From Streptomyces sp. MA5143a (lineage in GTDB: Bacteria; Actinomycetota; Actinomycetes; Streptomycetales; Streptomycetaceae): a stretch of DNA of 64,000 bases. A model generated the notes under the pieces. It was not told where the DNA came from. It searched no databases and worked only from the letters and a program-made list of their open reading frames with translations. Location: positions 124,001 through 188,000 of the forward strand of contig NZ_OLMK01000028.1 of the NCBI RefSeq assembly GCF_900290235.1, in the 5' to 3' direction. Position 1 is the first letter of the stretch. Each line of letters opens with the position of its first letter. A program made the position numbers and the translations under genes. Of the stretch, positions 26,218-35,315 are shown piece by piece.

Positions 26218-27193
26218 CGAGGCACTCCCTCCAGAAGTGGCAGGCGCTCACCCGCGTGCCGTCGGACGGGGTCACGTCGTACAGCGGGGGTACGTCGGTG
26301 CGACACACGTCGCGGGCCATCGGGCAGCGCGGGTGGAAGGCGCAGCCCGGCGGGATCCTCGTGAGGTTGGGCGGGAGGCCCTTGATGGCGTACAGCTCCT
26401 GGCCTTTCTGGTCCAGGCGCGGGATGGAGTCGAGCAGGCCGCGGGTGTACGGGTGGGCCGGGGCCTTGTAGATGTCGTGGACGGGGGCGGACTCCACGAT
26501 GCGGCCGGCGTACATGACGGCGATGCGGTCGGCGACGTCCGCGACGACGCCGAGGTCGTGGGTGATGAGGATGAGGCCCATGTCCAGTTCGCGGCGCAGC
26601 TCGGCGAGGAGGTCCATGACCTGGGCCTGGACGGTGACGTCGAGGGCCGTCGTCGGTTCGTCGGCGATGATCAGCGAGGGCTCCAGGGCCAGTGCCATCG
26701 CGATCATGATGCGCTGGCGCATACCGCCGGAGAACTGGTGGGGGTAGTCCCGTACGCGTTCCTTCGCGGCCGGGATGCGGACCCGGTCCATCAGCTCGAC
26801 GGCCTTGGCGCGGGCGTCCTTCTTCGACATGCCCCGGTGCACGACGAACATCTCGCCGAGCTGCTCGCCGACGGTCAGGACGGGGTTCAGGGCGGAGAGC
26901 GCGTCCTGGAAGATCATCGCCATCTCGGCGCCGCGGACCTTCCGGCGTTCGTCCTCCTTGAGCTTCAGCAGGTCCCGGCCCTTGAGGAGGATCTCGCCGC
27001 CGGTGATCCGCCCCGGCGGCATGTCGAGGATCCCCATGATCGCCTGCGCGGTGACGGACTTCCCCGACCCGGACTCCCCCAGCACCGCGAGCGTCTGTCC
27101 GGCGTCGACCGCGTACTCGACCCCGTTGACCGCCTTGGCGATCCCGTCCCGCGCCCTGAACTCCACCCGGAGATCGCGCACTTCGAGCAGCAT
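26186..27193 (-). CDS. Oligopeptide/dipeptide ABC transporter ATPase (DppD/OppD)
   Basis: 335 residues; first ATPase of the set. Walker [10 protein letters not shown], signature [17 protein letters not shown], Walker [13 protein letters not shown], and H-loop [11 protein letters not shown]. The C-terminal [17 protein letters not shown] motif is the usual OppD tail. It lies nine bases after the upstream permease and overlaps the next ATPase by 32 bases, so the proteins are made together. It is the counterpart of BldKD. Confidence 0.9.
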   Translation of the reverse strand: MLLEVRDLRVEFRARDGIAKAVNGVEYAVDAGQTLAVLGESGSGKSVTAQAIMGILDMPPGRITGGEILLKGRDLLKLKEDERRKVRGAEMAMIFQDALSALNPVLTVGEQLGEMFVVHRGMSKKDARAKAVELMDRVRIPAAKERVRDYPHQFSGGMRQRIMIAMALALEPSLIIADEPTTALDVTVQAQVMDLLAELRRELDMGLILITHDLGVVADVADRIAVMYAGRIVESAPVHDIYKAPAHPYTRGLLDSIPRLDQKGQELYAIKGLPPNLTRIPPGCAFHPRCPMARDVCRTDVPPLYDVTPSDGTRVSACHFWRECLDDRVDGYVNG

Positions 27194-27202
27194 GACGACG
27201 GC

Positions 27203-28216
27203 TCACCTCAGCTTCGGGTCGAGGGCGTCGCGGACCGCGTCGCCGAGCATGATGAACGCCAGGACGGTGATCGCGAGGGCGCCGGAGGGCCACAGCAGGG
27301 CGTGCGGGGCGTTGCGGATGTACGGCGAGGCGGCGGAGATGTCGATGCCCCAGGAGACGCTGGGCGGCTTCAGACCGACCCCGAGGTAGGACAGGGTGGC
27401 CTCCAGGGCGATGTAGGTGCCCAGCGCGATGGTCGCGACGACGATGACCGGGGCCACGGCGTTCGGGGTGATGTGCCTCAGCAGCATGCGGGAGTTGGAG
27501 GCGCCGAGCGCGCGGGCGGCCTGGACGTAGTCGTTCTGCTTGGCGGTGATGACGGAGCCGCGGGCGATGCGGGAGATCTGCGGCCAGCCCAGCAGCACCA
27601 TGAACCCGATCACCGGCCAGACGCTGTTGCTGGTGACCACCGACAGCAGCACCAGACCGCCGAGCACCACGGGGATGGCGAAGAAGACGTCGGTGATCCG
27701 GGACAGGAACGAGTCGGACATCCCGCCGAAGAAGCCGGCGAGCCCGCCGAGCACCGACCCGAGGAGCGCGACGCCGAGCGTGGCGCAGACGCCGACGGAG
27801 ATCGAGATCCGCGCCCCGTACACGGTCCGCGTGTACACGTCGCAGCCCTGGCCGTCGAAGCCGAAGGGGTGGCCCGGCTGCGAGCCCTCCTGGGCCTTGG
27901 AGAGGTCGCACTTGAGGGGGTTGCCGGAGGCGATCAGCGACGGCCACAGGGAGATGACGACCAGGAAGAGGATCACGAGCGCCGAGATGATGAAGACGGG
28001 GTTGCGGCGCAGGTCGCGCCAGGCGTCGGACCAGAGGCTGCGGGCCTTGTCCGCCGGGCCGCCGGCGTCGGCGTTACCGAGGCCCTTCTCCAGGGTCTCC
28101 CCCTCGGTGGTGGCCAGATCCATGGTGCCGTCCAGTCCGGTCGCGGCGATCGCCCCGTGCTCGGGGGCGCGTTGGCCGCCCGAGACGTGCGGCTCCTCCG
28201 GCTGCGGCTCAGGCAT
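27203..28216 (-). CDS. Oligopeptide ABC transporter permease (DppC/OppC)
   Basis: A 337-residue permease with six helices. The N-terminal cytoplasmic extension is about 70 residues, Glu/Pro-rich. The inner-membrane EAA loop reads RAARALGASNSRMLLRHITPN, and the C-terminal SWGIDISAASPYI ... PKLR end fits OppC. A Cys-containing loop (CDLSKAQEGSQPGHPFGFDGQGCD) lies outside. The start overlaps the upstream permease by eight bases. Confidence 0.88.
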   Translation of the reverse strand: MPEPQPEEPHVSGGQRAPEHGAIAATGLDGTMDLATTEGETLEKGLGNADAGGPADKARSLWSDAWRDLRRNPVFIISALVILFLVVISLWPSLIASGNPLKCDLSKAQEGSQPGHPFGFDGQGCDVYTRTVYGARISISVGVCATLGVALLGSVLGGLAGFFGGMSDSFLSRITDVFFAIPVVLGGLVLLSVVTSNSVWPVIGFMVLLGWPQISRIARGSVITAKQNDYVQAARALGASNSRMLLRHITPNAVAPVIVVATIALGTYIALEATLSYLGVGLKPPSVSWGIDISAASPYIRNAPHALLWPSGALAITVLAFIMLGDAVRDALDPKLR

Positions 28217-29132
28217 AGCGGATCCTCGGGTCGAGTACGGCGTAGAGGAGGTCGACGAGCAGGTTGGCGGCGAGGAACACCAGGACGAGGACGGTCACGA
28301 AGCCGACGACGGTCTGGGTGTTCTGGCGGAGGATGCCCTGGTAGAGCTGGTAGCCGACGCCGTGGATGTTGAAGATCCGCTCGGTGACGATGGCCCCGCC
28401 CATCAGGGCGCCGATGTCGGTGCCGATGAAGGTGACCACCGGGATCAGGGAGTTCCGCAGCAGGTGCTTGCGGATCACCCGGTGGCGGGGCAGGCCCTTG
28501 GCGACGGCGGTGCGGACGTAGTCGCCGCGGGCGTTCTCCGCGATCGAGGTACGGGTCAGCCGGGTGACGTACGCGAGGGAGACGGAGGCGAGGACGAGTC
28601 CGGGGACGATCAGCTCGTCGAAGGGGGCGTCGGAGGAGACCGACGGGCTGATCCAGCCCCACTCCACGCCGAGCAGCAGCTGGAGCAGCAGACCGGTGAC
28701 GAAGGTGGGGACCGAGATGACGACCAGGGTGGTCAGCAGGACGCCGGTGTCGACGGGCCGGCCGCGGCGCAGCCCGGTGACGACGCCGAGCGTGATGCCG
28801 ATGACGATCTCGAAGAGGATCGCGACGATCGTCAGCCGGATGGTGACCGGGAAGGCGGAGGCCATCAGTTCGGTGACCTCCTGCCCGTTGAAGGCGGTGC
28901 CGAAGTCGCCGGTGAAGACGTTGCCCATGTAGGTCAGGTATTGCTGCCACACGGGCTTGTCGAGGCCGAACTCCCTGCGGAGCTGGGCGGCGGTCGCCGG
29001 GTCGCACTCCCGGTCGCCGCACAGGCCCGCGATGGGGTCGCCCATCACGTTCACCATCAGGAAGATCAGCAGGGTGGCGCCCACGAAGACCGGGATCATC
29101 TGCAGCAGGCGCCGGATCACATACCGTCCCAT
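28209..29132 (-). CDS. Oligopeptide ABC transporter permease (DppB/OppB)
   Basis: A 307-residue permease with six helices. MGRYVIRRLLQMIPVFVGATLL is the standard OppB start. The EAA loop RTAVAKGLPRHRVIRKHLLRNSLIPV is intact. The external loop LCGDRECDPATAAQLRREFGLD is the Cys-containing version. The ATG follows a GGAGTCC site. It is separated from the binding protein gene by 49 bp that contain a 9-bp-stem hairpin. Confidence 0.88.
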   Translation of the reverse strand: MGRYVIRRLLQMIPVFVGATLLIFLMVNVMGDPIAGLCGDRECDPATAAQLRREFGLDKPVWQQYLTYMGNVFTGDFGTAFNGQEVTELMASAFPVTIRLTIVAILFEIVIGITLGVVTGLRRGRPVDTGVLLTTLVVISVPTFVTGLLLQLLLGVEWGWISPSVSSDAPFDELIVPGLVLASVSLAYVTRLTRTSIAENARGDYVRTAVAKGLPRHRVIRKHLLRNSLIPVVTFIGTDIGALMGGAIVTERIFNIHGVGYQLYQGILRQNTQTVVGFVTVLVLVFLAANLLVDLLYAVLDPRIRYA

Positions 29133-29150
29133 GCGGACTCCGGGGGTAGT

Positions 29151-29174
29151 GGGCGGGCGCCGGGACGCCCGCCC
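29151..29174 (-). other. Hairpin between binding-protein and permease genes
   Basis: GGGCGGGCG (29151-29159) pairs with CGCCCGCCC (29166-29174), loop of six. It begins seven bases after the stop of the binding-protein gene. It probably raises binding-protein mRNA level over the downstream genes by partial termination or stabilisation, an arrangement known in peptide-transport operons. Confidence 0.65.
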
Positions 29175-29181
29175 GGACGGC

Positions 29182-30822
29182 TCAGCTGACCTTGATCCGG
29201 TCGTACACCGGCACGCTGAACGGGTTCAGCGACACATTGGAGAGCCGCTCGGAGTAGCCCGCGCTGCCGTTCTGGTACCAGAGCGGAATGGCGGCCATGT
29301 TGTCCCGGACGACCTCCTCGGCCTGCTGGAACTTCTCCACCGCCTTCGCCGTGTCCTCCTCGGCGTTGGCCTCGTCGACGCGCTTGTCGAAGTCGGTGTT
29401 GGACCACTTGCCGTCGTTGGAGGAGGCGTTGGTGTAGTACAGCGGCTGGAGGAAGTTCTGGATGAGCGGGTAGTCCATCTGCCAGCCGGCGCGGAACGGG
29501 CCGCTCATCTTCCGCTGGGTGATCTGGTTGCGGTAGTCGGCGAAGGTGCCGACCGGGTTGCCGACGCACGCCTGGTCGTTGTCGAGGGCGTTGTTGATGG
29601 AGTTGCAGACGGCGTCGACCCACTGCTTGTGGGAGCCGGTGTCCGCGTTGTACGTGATCTTGACCTGGCCGCCGGGGAGGCCGCCGCCCTCCTTGATCAG
29701 CTGCTTGGCCGCGTCCGCGTCGTACTCGCAGGCGTCACCGCACAGGCCCTTCTTGTAGCCGCCGTCCTCGCCGAGCACGGGTGAGGTCCAGTCGGTGGCG
29801 GGGGTGCGGGTCTTCTGGAAGATGGTGTCGGTGATCTGCTCGCGGTCGATCGCGCGGGACAGGCCCTCGCGGACCTTCTCCGAGCCGGGCTTGTTCCATG
29901 CCTGGTCGTAGAACGGGAAGGACAGCGTCTGGATGATGCCGGCCGGGGTGTTGATGTACCGGTTGCCGAGGTCGGCCTTGACGTTCTTCAGCTGGGCGGC
30001 GGGGACGTCGTCGACGAGGTCGAGGTTGCCGGCCATCAGGTCGGTGTAGGCGGTGTTGTTGTCCGTGTAGACCTTCAGGTCAACGCCGCCGTTCTGGGCC
30101 TTGTCCCCGCCGGGGTAGCCGTCCCACTTGCGCACCGACAGTTGGGAGCCCTTGGTGTACGAGTCGACGGCGTACGGGCCGTTGCCGACGGGCTTGCTCA
30201 GCCAGGCGTCGTGGTCGGTGAAGAACGACTGGGGCAGCGGGGCGTAGGCGTTGTAGCCGAGGGTGTCGGGGAACGTCGAGAACTTCTGCGTCAGCGCGAC
30301 GGTGAACGTCCGGTCGTCGACGACCTTCAGGCCCGAGAGGGTGTCGGCGGTCTGCTTGCCACCGTCGTCCGGGTGGGTCTTGTCGTAGCCCTGGATGTAC
30401 TCGAAGAAGTACGCGTTCTTCTGGTTGTTCTTCAGGCCGGCCCCGTAGTTCCACGCGTCCACGAAGGACTTGGCGGTGACCTTCTCGCCGTTGCTGAAGG
30501 TCCAGCCGTCCTTGACGGTGATCGTGAAGTTCTGCGAGTCCGTCGTCTCGATCTTCTCGGCGAGCATGTCCTCGGCCTCGCCGGTCTTCGGGTCGTACTG
30601 CTTCAGCCCCCGGAAGATCATCGAGAGGACCTTGCCGCCCTGCACCTCGTTGGTGTTGGCCGGCTCCAGCGGGTTCTGCGGGTCACCCCAGGAGGAGCTG
30701 AGCACCGCGCCGCTGTCACCGCCGCCGCTGCTGCTTCCGTCGTCCCCGCCGCCGCAGCCGGTCGCGGTGAGCGCCACCGCGACCGCGCCCGCGGCCCATC
30801 GGGCATGCGTGGCTCCGCGCAT
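29182..30822 (-). CDS. Oligopeptide-binding lipoprotein (family 5 SBP)
   Basis: 546 residues; the first gene of the operon. It has a lipoprotein signal peptide with Cys23 (LTATGCGGG) and a Gly/Ser linker (GGDDGSSSGGG). The SBP_bac_5 fold follows, with landmarks KMTIFRG-type DPKTGEAEDMLAEKIE, FTITVKDGWTFSNGEKVTAKSFVDAWN and a C-terminal PVYDRIKVS end. It should bind short peptides outside the membrane. The ATG follows AGGAGGAGGC. Its promoter lies in the 430-bp region shared with the divergent orphan cassette. Confidence 0.9.
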   Translation of the reverse strand: MRGATHARWAAGAVAVALTATGCGGGDDGSSSGGGDSGAVLSSSWGDPQNPLEPANTNEVQGGKVLSMIFRGLKQYDPKTGEAEDMLAEKIETTDSQNFTITVKDGWTFSNGEKVTAKSFVDAWNYGAGLKNNQKNAYFFEYIQGYDKTHPDDGGKQTADTLSGLKVVDDRTFTVALTQKFSTFPDTLGYNAYAPLPQSFFTDHDAWLSKPVGNGPYAVDSYTKGSQLSVRKWDGYPGGDKAQNGGVDLKVYTDNNTAYTDLMAGNLDLVDDVPAAQLKNVKADLGNRYINTPAGIIQTLSFPFYDQAWNKPGSEKVREGLSRAIDREQITDTIFQKTRTPATDWTSPVLGEDGGYKKGLCGDACEYDADAAKQLIKEGGGLPGGQVKITYNADTGSHKQWVDAVCNSINNALDNDQACVGNPVGTFADYRNQITQRKMSGPFRAGWQMDYPLIQNFLQPLYYTNASSNDGKWSNTDFDKRVDEANAEEDTAKAVEKFQQAEEVVRDNMAAIPLWYQNGSAGYSERLSNVSLNPFSVPVYDRIKVS

Positions 30823-31252
30823 CGAGTGCCTCCTCCTGAGTGATCCCGTTACCGGCCAATATCGGTGGATGGCGCGCATACCGCACGTCTGCGGGGGCCG
30901 TACGAGGGGCACCGGCAGCGTCACCGAGGAAGGGCGCCGCGGAGGGCCGTCGTGACGGCGTGACACATCCGGCGTGGCGCATTCGTCGGAGTGGGTCCGG
31001 CTTCGGCCGGTAAGAGCGGGGTTCGCGGCGGTAAGAGCGGAGTTCGGGGTGGCCCTCGGGCTGGTCATGGCGGGGCCAAGGGGCGTCAACCGGTGGGCCA
31101 GCCGCTGGTCAAGGGGCAAAAGTCCAGCTCAAAGCCGTGGAAGGCGCATTGACGCGGCGCGGGGGGAGTTGAAGGGTCACGTCAGGGGACGCCCGTCACC
31201 CGGGCGCCCCGCACCTCACGCTCGTCCCTGACACCTGCGGGCCGGGAGCGCC
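30823..31252. promoter_or_regulatory. 430-bp divergent promoter region between two peptide transport operons
   Basis: Holds the start regions of the complete operon (minus) and the orphan cassette (plus). At 31008-31025 and 31029-31046 are two 18-bp direct repeats (CGGTAAGAGCGGGGTTCG and the same with one change), spaced exactly 21 bp, or two helix turns. A loose GGTCAA/CCGCTGG segment lies at 31085-31120. No gene is visible. Confidence 0.5.
31008..31046. repeat. Pair of 18-bp direct repeats
   Basis: CGGTAAGAGCGG-G/A-GTTCG occurs twice with a 21-bp period and one mismatch. It lies 186-229 bp from the two divergent start codons. Same-face helical spacing suggests tandem binding of one regulator. 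Confidence 0.6.
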
Positions 31253-32284
31253 ATGACCTCGCCGACACCCTCCGCCGCCACACCGTTCGAGGCGGCCCCC
31301 GACACCGGCGCCGTACCCGCGGCGTCCACCGCCCCGCCCCGCGGCGGCGGCACCAGCTCGCCCGGCCGGATCGCCTGGCGGCGGTTCCGCCGGGACCGCG
31401 CCGGGGTCGTGTCGGCCTCCATCGTGCTGCTGTTCTTCGTCGCCGGCATCGGCGCCCCGCTGATCGCGAAGGTGTACGGCAAGGATCCGTACACGACGTA
31501 CGGGCAGAACCAGCCGGGCCTGCTCAACCAGTTCGGCTTCCCGATCGCGCCCAACGGCGGGATCAGCGGCGACTTCTGGTTCGGCGTCGAACCGCAGCTC
31601 GGCCGGGACGTCCTCACCCTCCTCCTCTACGGCATCCGCAACTCCCTGCTGATCGCCACCGCGACCACCCTCCTGGTCACCGCGCTCGGCATCACGGTGG
31701 GCATCACGGCCGGCTACCTCGGCGGCCGGATCGACAACCTGGTCGGCCGGATCGTCGACATCCTGCTGGCGTTCCCCTCCACGTTGTTCTTCATCGCCAT
31801 GTGGCCGGTGCTGATCTCGATCCTGGTCCGGCCCGACCAGAACACCCCCACCTGGCTGACGGTCGTGAGCCTGATCGCGGTGATGACCGCGTTCGGCTGG
31901 GCACCGATCGCCCGGCTGCTGCGCGGCGAGGTGCTCGCCCTGCGCGAGCGGGAGTTCGTGGAGGCGGCCAAGGTCACCGGCGCCTCGGCGGCCCGGATCG
32001 TCTTCCGGGAGCTGCTGCCCAACCTGTGGACGCCGATCCTCGTACAGGCGACCCTCGCGCTGCCCATGTACGTCACCACGGAGGCGGCCCTCGCCTTCCT
32101 CGGCGTCGGCCTGAGCGACCCCACGCCCGACTGGGGCGTGATGATCCAGCGCGGCGCGCAGGTCTACCAGAACGACATCACCTACATGCTCTTCCCCGGC
32201 CTGTCGATGGTGATCTTCGTGATCGCGTTCAACCTGCTCGGCGACTCGGTCCGCGACGCGCTCGACCCGAAGGCCAGACGCTGA
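31253..32284 (+). CDS. Peptide ABC transporter permease, BldKA-like (orphan cassette)
   Basis: A 343-residue OppC-type permease with an N-terminal extension of about 45 residues, then six helices. The WRRFRRDRAGVVSASIVLLFFVAGIGAPLI start and the YTTYGQNQPG ... GISGDFWFGVEPQLGRDVLTLLLYGIRNSLLIA segment align closely with BldKA here (YTLYGQDPT ... GVSGDHWFGVEPQYGRDLFAMLMYG). The EAA loop EAAKVTGASAARIVFRELLPN is intact. The ATG follows GGGAGCGCC. It heads a plus-strand trio that carries no ATPase genes. Confidence 0.85.
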   Translation: MTSPTPSAATPFEAAPDTGAVPAASTAPPRGGGTSSPGRIAWRRFRRDRAGVVSASIVLLFFVAGIGAPLIAKVYGKDPYTTYGQNQPGLLNQFGFPIAPNGGISGDFWFGVEPQLGRDVLTLLLYGIRNSLLIATATTLLVTALGITVGITAGYLGGRIDNLVGRIVDILLAFPSTLFFIAMWPVLISILVRPDQNTPTWLTVVSLIAVMTAFGWAPIARLLRGEVLALREREFVEAAKVTGASAARIVFRELLPNLWTPILVQATLALPMYVTTEAALAFLGVGLSDPTPDWGVMIQRGAQVYQNDITYMLFPGLSMVIFVIAFNLLGDSVRDALDPKARR

Positions 32285-32343
32285 GCCCCCTCTCCCCTCC
32301 GGGCATCCCCCTCTCCTCACCCCTGAATTCAGGCAGGACACCC

Positions 32344-34128
32344 ATGTCGATCTCCCGCAGAAACTTCGTCATCGCCGGCTCGGTCGCGGCGGCCGGCGGC
32401 TCCCTGGTCCTCAGCGCGTGCAGCAGCGGCGGCGGGGGCGGTGGCGCCCAGGGCGGCTCGGCGGCCTCCGCCACGTACTCCAAGGTGACCGTCGGCACGG
32501 CGAAGGACTCCACCGGCCCGGCACCGGAGGTCACCGGGGCCCGCAAGGGCGGGACCATCCACGCGCTCGGCCCCGACGACTTCTCCCACCTCGACCCGCA
32601 ACGCATCTACTTCGCCTGGAACTCCACGGTCGCGAACCTCTACGTCCGCTGCCTCACCGGGTACCGGATCGCCCCGAACGGCTCCATGAAGCTCGTCGGC
32701 GACCTCGCCACCGACACCGGCACCATGACGGACGGCGGCCGGACCTGGACGTTCACCCTCAAGGACGGCCTCAAGTGGGAGGACGGCAGCGAACTGACCG
32801 TCGAGGACGTACGCCACGGCATCGAGCGCGGCTTCGCGAGCTTCACCACCGAGGGCGCCACCTACGTCCAGACCTGGCTCACCGGCTCCACCGACTTCCG
32901 CTCCCTGTACAAGGGCCCGTACGGCGGCAGGCACCTCGACTCGGTCGTCACGGACACCGCGAAGAAGACCATCACCTTCCACCTGAAGACGGCCCGGCCC
33001 GACCTCAACTGGGCGCTGGCGATGCACTCCTACGGCGCCGTGCCGGTCGCGCACGACAGCAAGGAGAAGTACGACAAGGACCCGGTCTCCTGCGGCCCGT
33101 ACCGGATCAAGCAGCACTCCGTCGACAAGTCCATGACCCTGGTGCGCAACACGCACTGGGACCCGGCGACCGACCCGATCCGCACGGCCTACCCGGACTC
33201 CGTGGTCTTCGAGTTCGGCCCGGAGGCGCTCCAGGCCACCGACCGGCTGATCGCCGACTCCGGGACCGACCAGTACGCCGTGATGGCCTACAGCGGTGTC
33301 CCGGCGGAACGCATCCAGAAGGTCATCGGCACCTCCGACCTCCAGAACCGCACGATCAACGGCCTGCTGACGGGCCTGTACTACTACGCGATCAACTGCC
33401 GCCGGATCAAGGACGTCAAGGTGCGCCAGGCCCTCAACCACGCCTGGCCGCTGGAGCAGATCCGCTCCATCTACGGCGGCCCGTCCGCCGGTGACTACGC
33501 GACGACCATCCTCAGCCCGGACATCGCGGGCCGGGTGAAGTTCGACGTGTACGGCAAGCTGAAGAACCCGCGGGGCGACACGGCCAAGGCCAAGTCGCTG
33601 CTGAAGGCGGCCGGGAAGCTCGGCCAGAAGATCGTCTACACCTATCCGCAGGGCGGCAACGACGCGTACGACAAGACCAAGGTCGTCATCGTCAACGCGC
33701 TGAAGGAGGCGGGCTTCGACCCGGTCGTGAAGCCCGTGGAGTCCACCAGCTACTACGACCAGGTCGGGCAGATCGACAACACGTTCGACGTCATGTGGTA
33801 CGGCTGGTCACCGGACTGGCCCGCCGCGTACACCCTGATCCAGCCCCTCTTCGACGGCGCGACGATCGCCGACAACGCCCCCAACGTCTCCCAGCTGAAC
33901 GTCGGCTGGGTCAACTCGGCGATCAAGAAGGACGCCACCGTCACGGACACCGTCAAGCAGGAGGCGGCCTGGGCGGCGCTCGACAAGGAGATCATGGCCA
34001 AGGAGGCGCCGATCATCCCGGAGACCTACCAGCGGCGCTACTACCTGTACGGGACGAAGGTGGGCGGCGCCCAGTTCGACCCGCTGTTCTCGGCGTTCCT
34101 CATCTACAAGCTGTACGCCAAGTCCTGA
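32344..34128 (+). CDS. Tat-exported peptide-binding lipoprotein, BldKB-like (orphan cassette)
   Basis: 594 residues. The signal peptide has the Tat motif SRRNFV (residues 4-9) and lipobox Cys26 (LVLSACSS), so it should be exported folded and then lipidated. The mature part is SBP_bac_5. It aligns with BldKB through STGPAPEVTGARKGGTIHALG, DFSHLDPQRIY, GDLATDTGTMTDGGRTWTFTLKDG and TYVQTWL. BldKB has an ordinary Sec lipoprotein signal, so the two differ in export. The ATG follows AGGCAGGACACCC. The genes either side are BldKA-like and BldKC-like permeases. Confidence 0.87.
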   Translation: MSISRRNFVIAGSVAAAGGSLVLSACSSGGGGGGAQGGSAASATYSKVTVGTAKDSTGPAPEVTGARKGGTIHALGPDDFSHLDPQRIYFAWNSTVANLYVRCLTGYRIAPNGSMKLVGDLATDTGTMTDGGRTWTFTLKDGLKWEDGSELTVEDVRHGIERGFASFTTEGATYVQTWLTGSTDFRSLYKGPYGGRHLDSVVTDTAKKTITFHLKTARPDLNWALAMHSYGAVPVAHDSKEKYDKDPVSCGPYRIKQHSVDKSMTLVRNTHWDPATDPIRTAYPDSVVFEFGPEALQATDRLIADSGTDQYAVMAYSGVPAERIQKVIGTSDLQNRTINGLLTGLYYYAINCRRIKDVKVRQALNHAWPLEQIRSIYGGPSAGDYATTILSPDIAGRVKFDVYGKLKNPRGDTAKAKSLLKAAGKLGQKIVYTYPQGGNDAYDKTKVVIVNALKEAGFDPVVKPVESTSYYDQVGQIDNTFDVMWYGWSPDWPAAYTLIQPLFDGATIADNAPNVSQLNVGWVNSAIKKDATVTDTVKQEAAWAALDKEIMAKEAPIIPETYQRRYYLYGTKVGGAQFDPLFSAFLIYKLYAKS

Positions 34129-34149
34129 GCCCGAGGATCCCGGTCGGTC

Positions 34150-35133
34150 ATGCTCCGTTTCGTCGCACGCCGGACGCTGAGCGCGCTGCTGATCCTCCTG
34201 GTCATCAGCGCCCTCACGTTCGCCCTCTTCTACGTCGCCCCGCGCGACCCCGCCCGCGCCGCCTGCGGCAAGCTGTGCACCCCGCAGACGCTCGCCCTGG
34301 TCCGGCACAACCTCGGGATCGACGATCCGCTGCCGGTGCAGTACTGGCACTGGCTCACGGCCCTGTTCGTCGGCCGCGACTACACCGGGCTCGGCCGGTG
34401 CCCCGCGCCCTGCCTCGGCTACTCCTTCACCAACCACGAGCCGGTCCTCGGCCTGATCACCGACCGCTTCCCCACCACGCTCTCGCTCGCGCTCGGCAGC
34501 ACGGTCGTGTTCGTCGTCTTCGGCGTGGGCACGGGCATGATCGCCGCGGTGGCGCAGGGCCGCGCCCTGGACAAGATCGCGTCCTCGGCGTCCCTGGTGG
34601 GCTCCTCGCTCCAGATCTACATCGTCGGGGTGGTGGCGATGTACTACCTCTCCGACCAGTGGGGCCTGCTGCCCCGCCCCTCGGACGCCGACGGCTTCTC
34701 GCAGGACCCGCTGAGCTGGTTCAAGGGCCTGCTCCTCCCGTGGCTGGTCCTGGCGATCATCTTCACCGCCAACTACACACGGATGACCCGTTCCCAGCTG
34801 GTCGAGACCCTCGCCGAGGACTACGTCCGCACGGCCCGAGCCAAGGGCCTGGGGCGCCGTACCGTCTTCTTCCGCTACGCCTGGCGCGGCGCGATGGGCC
34901 CCATCGTCACCATCCTCGGCCTCGACATCGGCTACCTCCTCGGCGGCGCCATCATCACCGAGGAGACCTTCGGCCTCCACGGCATCGGGGCCCTGTCCAT
35001 CAAGGCGGTCCGCGACAACGACCTCCCCCTGCTCCTCGGAGTGGTCCTGGTCGCCGCGGCCGCGATCGTGGTCGCGAACATCGTGGTGGACGCGGTCTAC
35101 GCGGTCATCGACCCCCGGGTACGCCTGGCATAG
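34150..35133 (+). CDS. Peptide ABC transporter permease, BldKC-like (orphan cassette)
   Basis: A 327-residue OppB-type permease with six helices. Aligned with BldKC it shares the external Cys loop (ACGKLCTPQTLALVRHNLGID), a second Cys pair (GRCPAPCLGYSF, compare HCAAPCLGQSF), the EAA loop RTARAKGLGRRTVFFRYAWRGAMGPIVT and the end AVIDPRVRLA. The conserved loop contacts ATPase subunits, so the protein looks functional. No ATPase gene follows; the downstream 830 bp hold the 23-bp tandem array. ATG at 34150. Confidence 0.87.
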   Translation: MLRFVARRTLSALLILLVISALTFALFYVAPRDPARAACGKLCTPQTLALVRHNLGIDDPLPVQYWHWLTALFVGRDYTGLGRCPAPCLGYSFTNHEPVLGLITDRFPTTLSLALGSTVVFVVFGVGTGMIAAVAQGRALDKIASSASLVGSSLQIYIVGVVAMYYLSDQWGLLPRPSDADGFSQDPLSWFKGLLLPWLVLAIIFTANYTRMTRSQLVETLAEDYVRTARAKGLGRRTVFFRYAWRGAMGPIVTILGLDIGYLLGGAIITEETFGLHGIGALSIKAVRDNDLPLLLGVVLVAAAAIVVANIVVDAVYAVIDPRVRLA

Positions 35134-35315
35134 CCCACCGGGCCGCCGCCTGACGCCGCGACGGCGCGTACGGGGACCGCCACCGGAGACGACCCGTGTC
35201 GCTCGCACGATCAGCCCCGTGCGGGCGATGCGGGTCACCGGTGGGTGCGCGGGCCGGCGATGACGGCGGCGCCGCGACACGGCGGCAGGAAGGCAAGGCG
35301 CCGCGAAGTGGCAGC

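Noticed and set aside
29182..31119. Binding protein starting near 31119 (645 residues)
   Set aside because: The extension has no signal peptide and crosses the divergent promoter; the ATG at 30820-30822 follows AGGAGG and gives an ideal lipoprotein signal.
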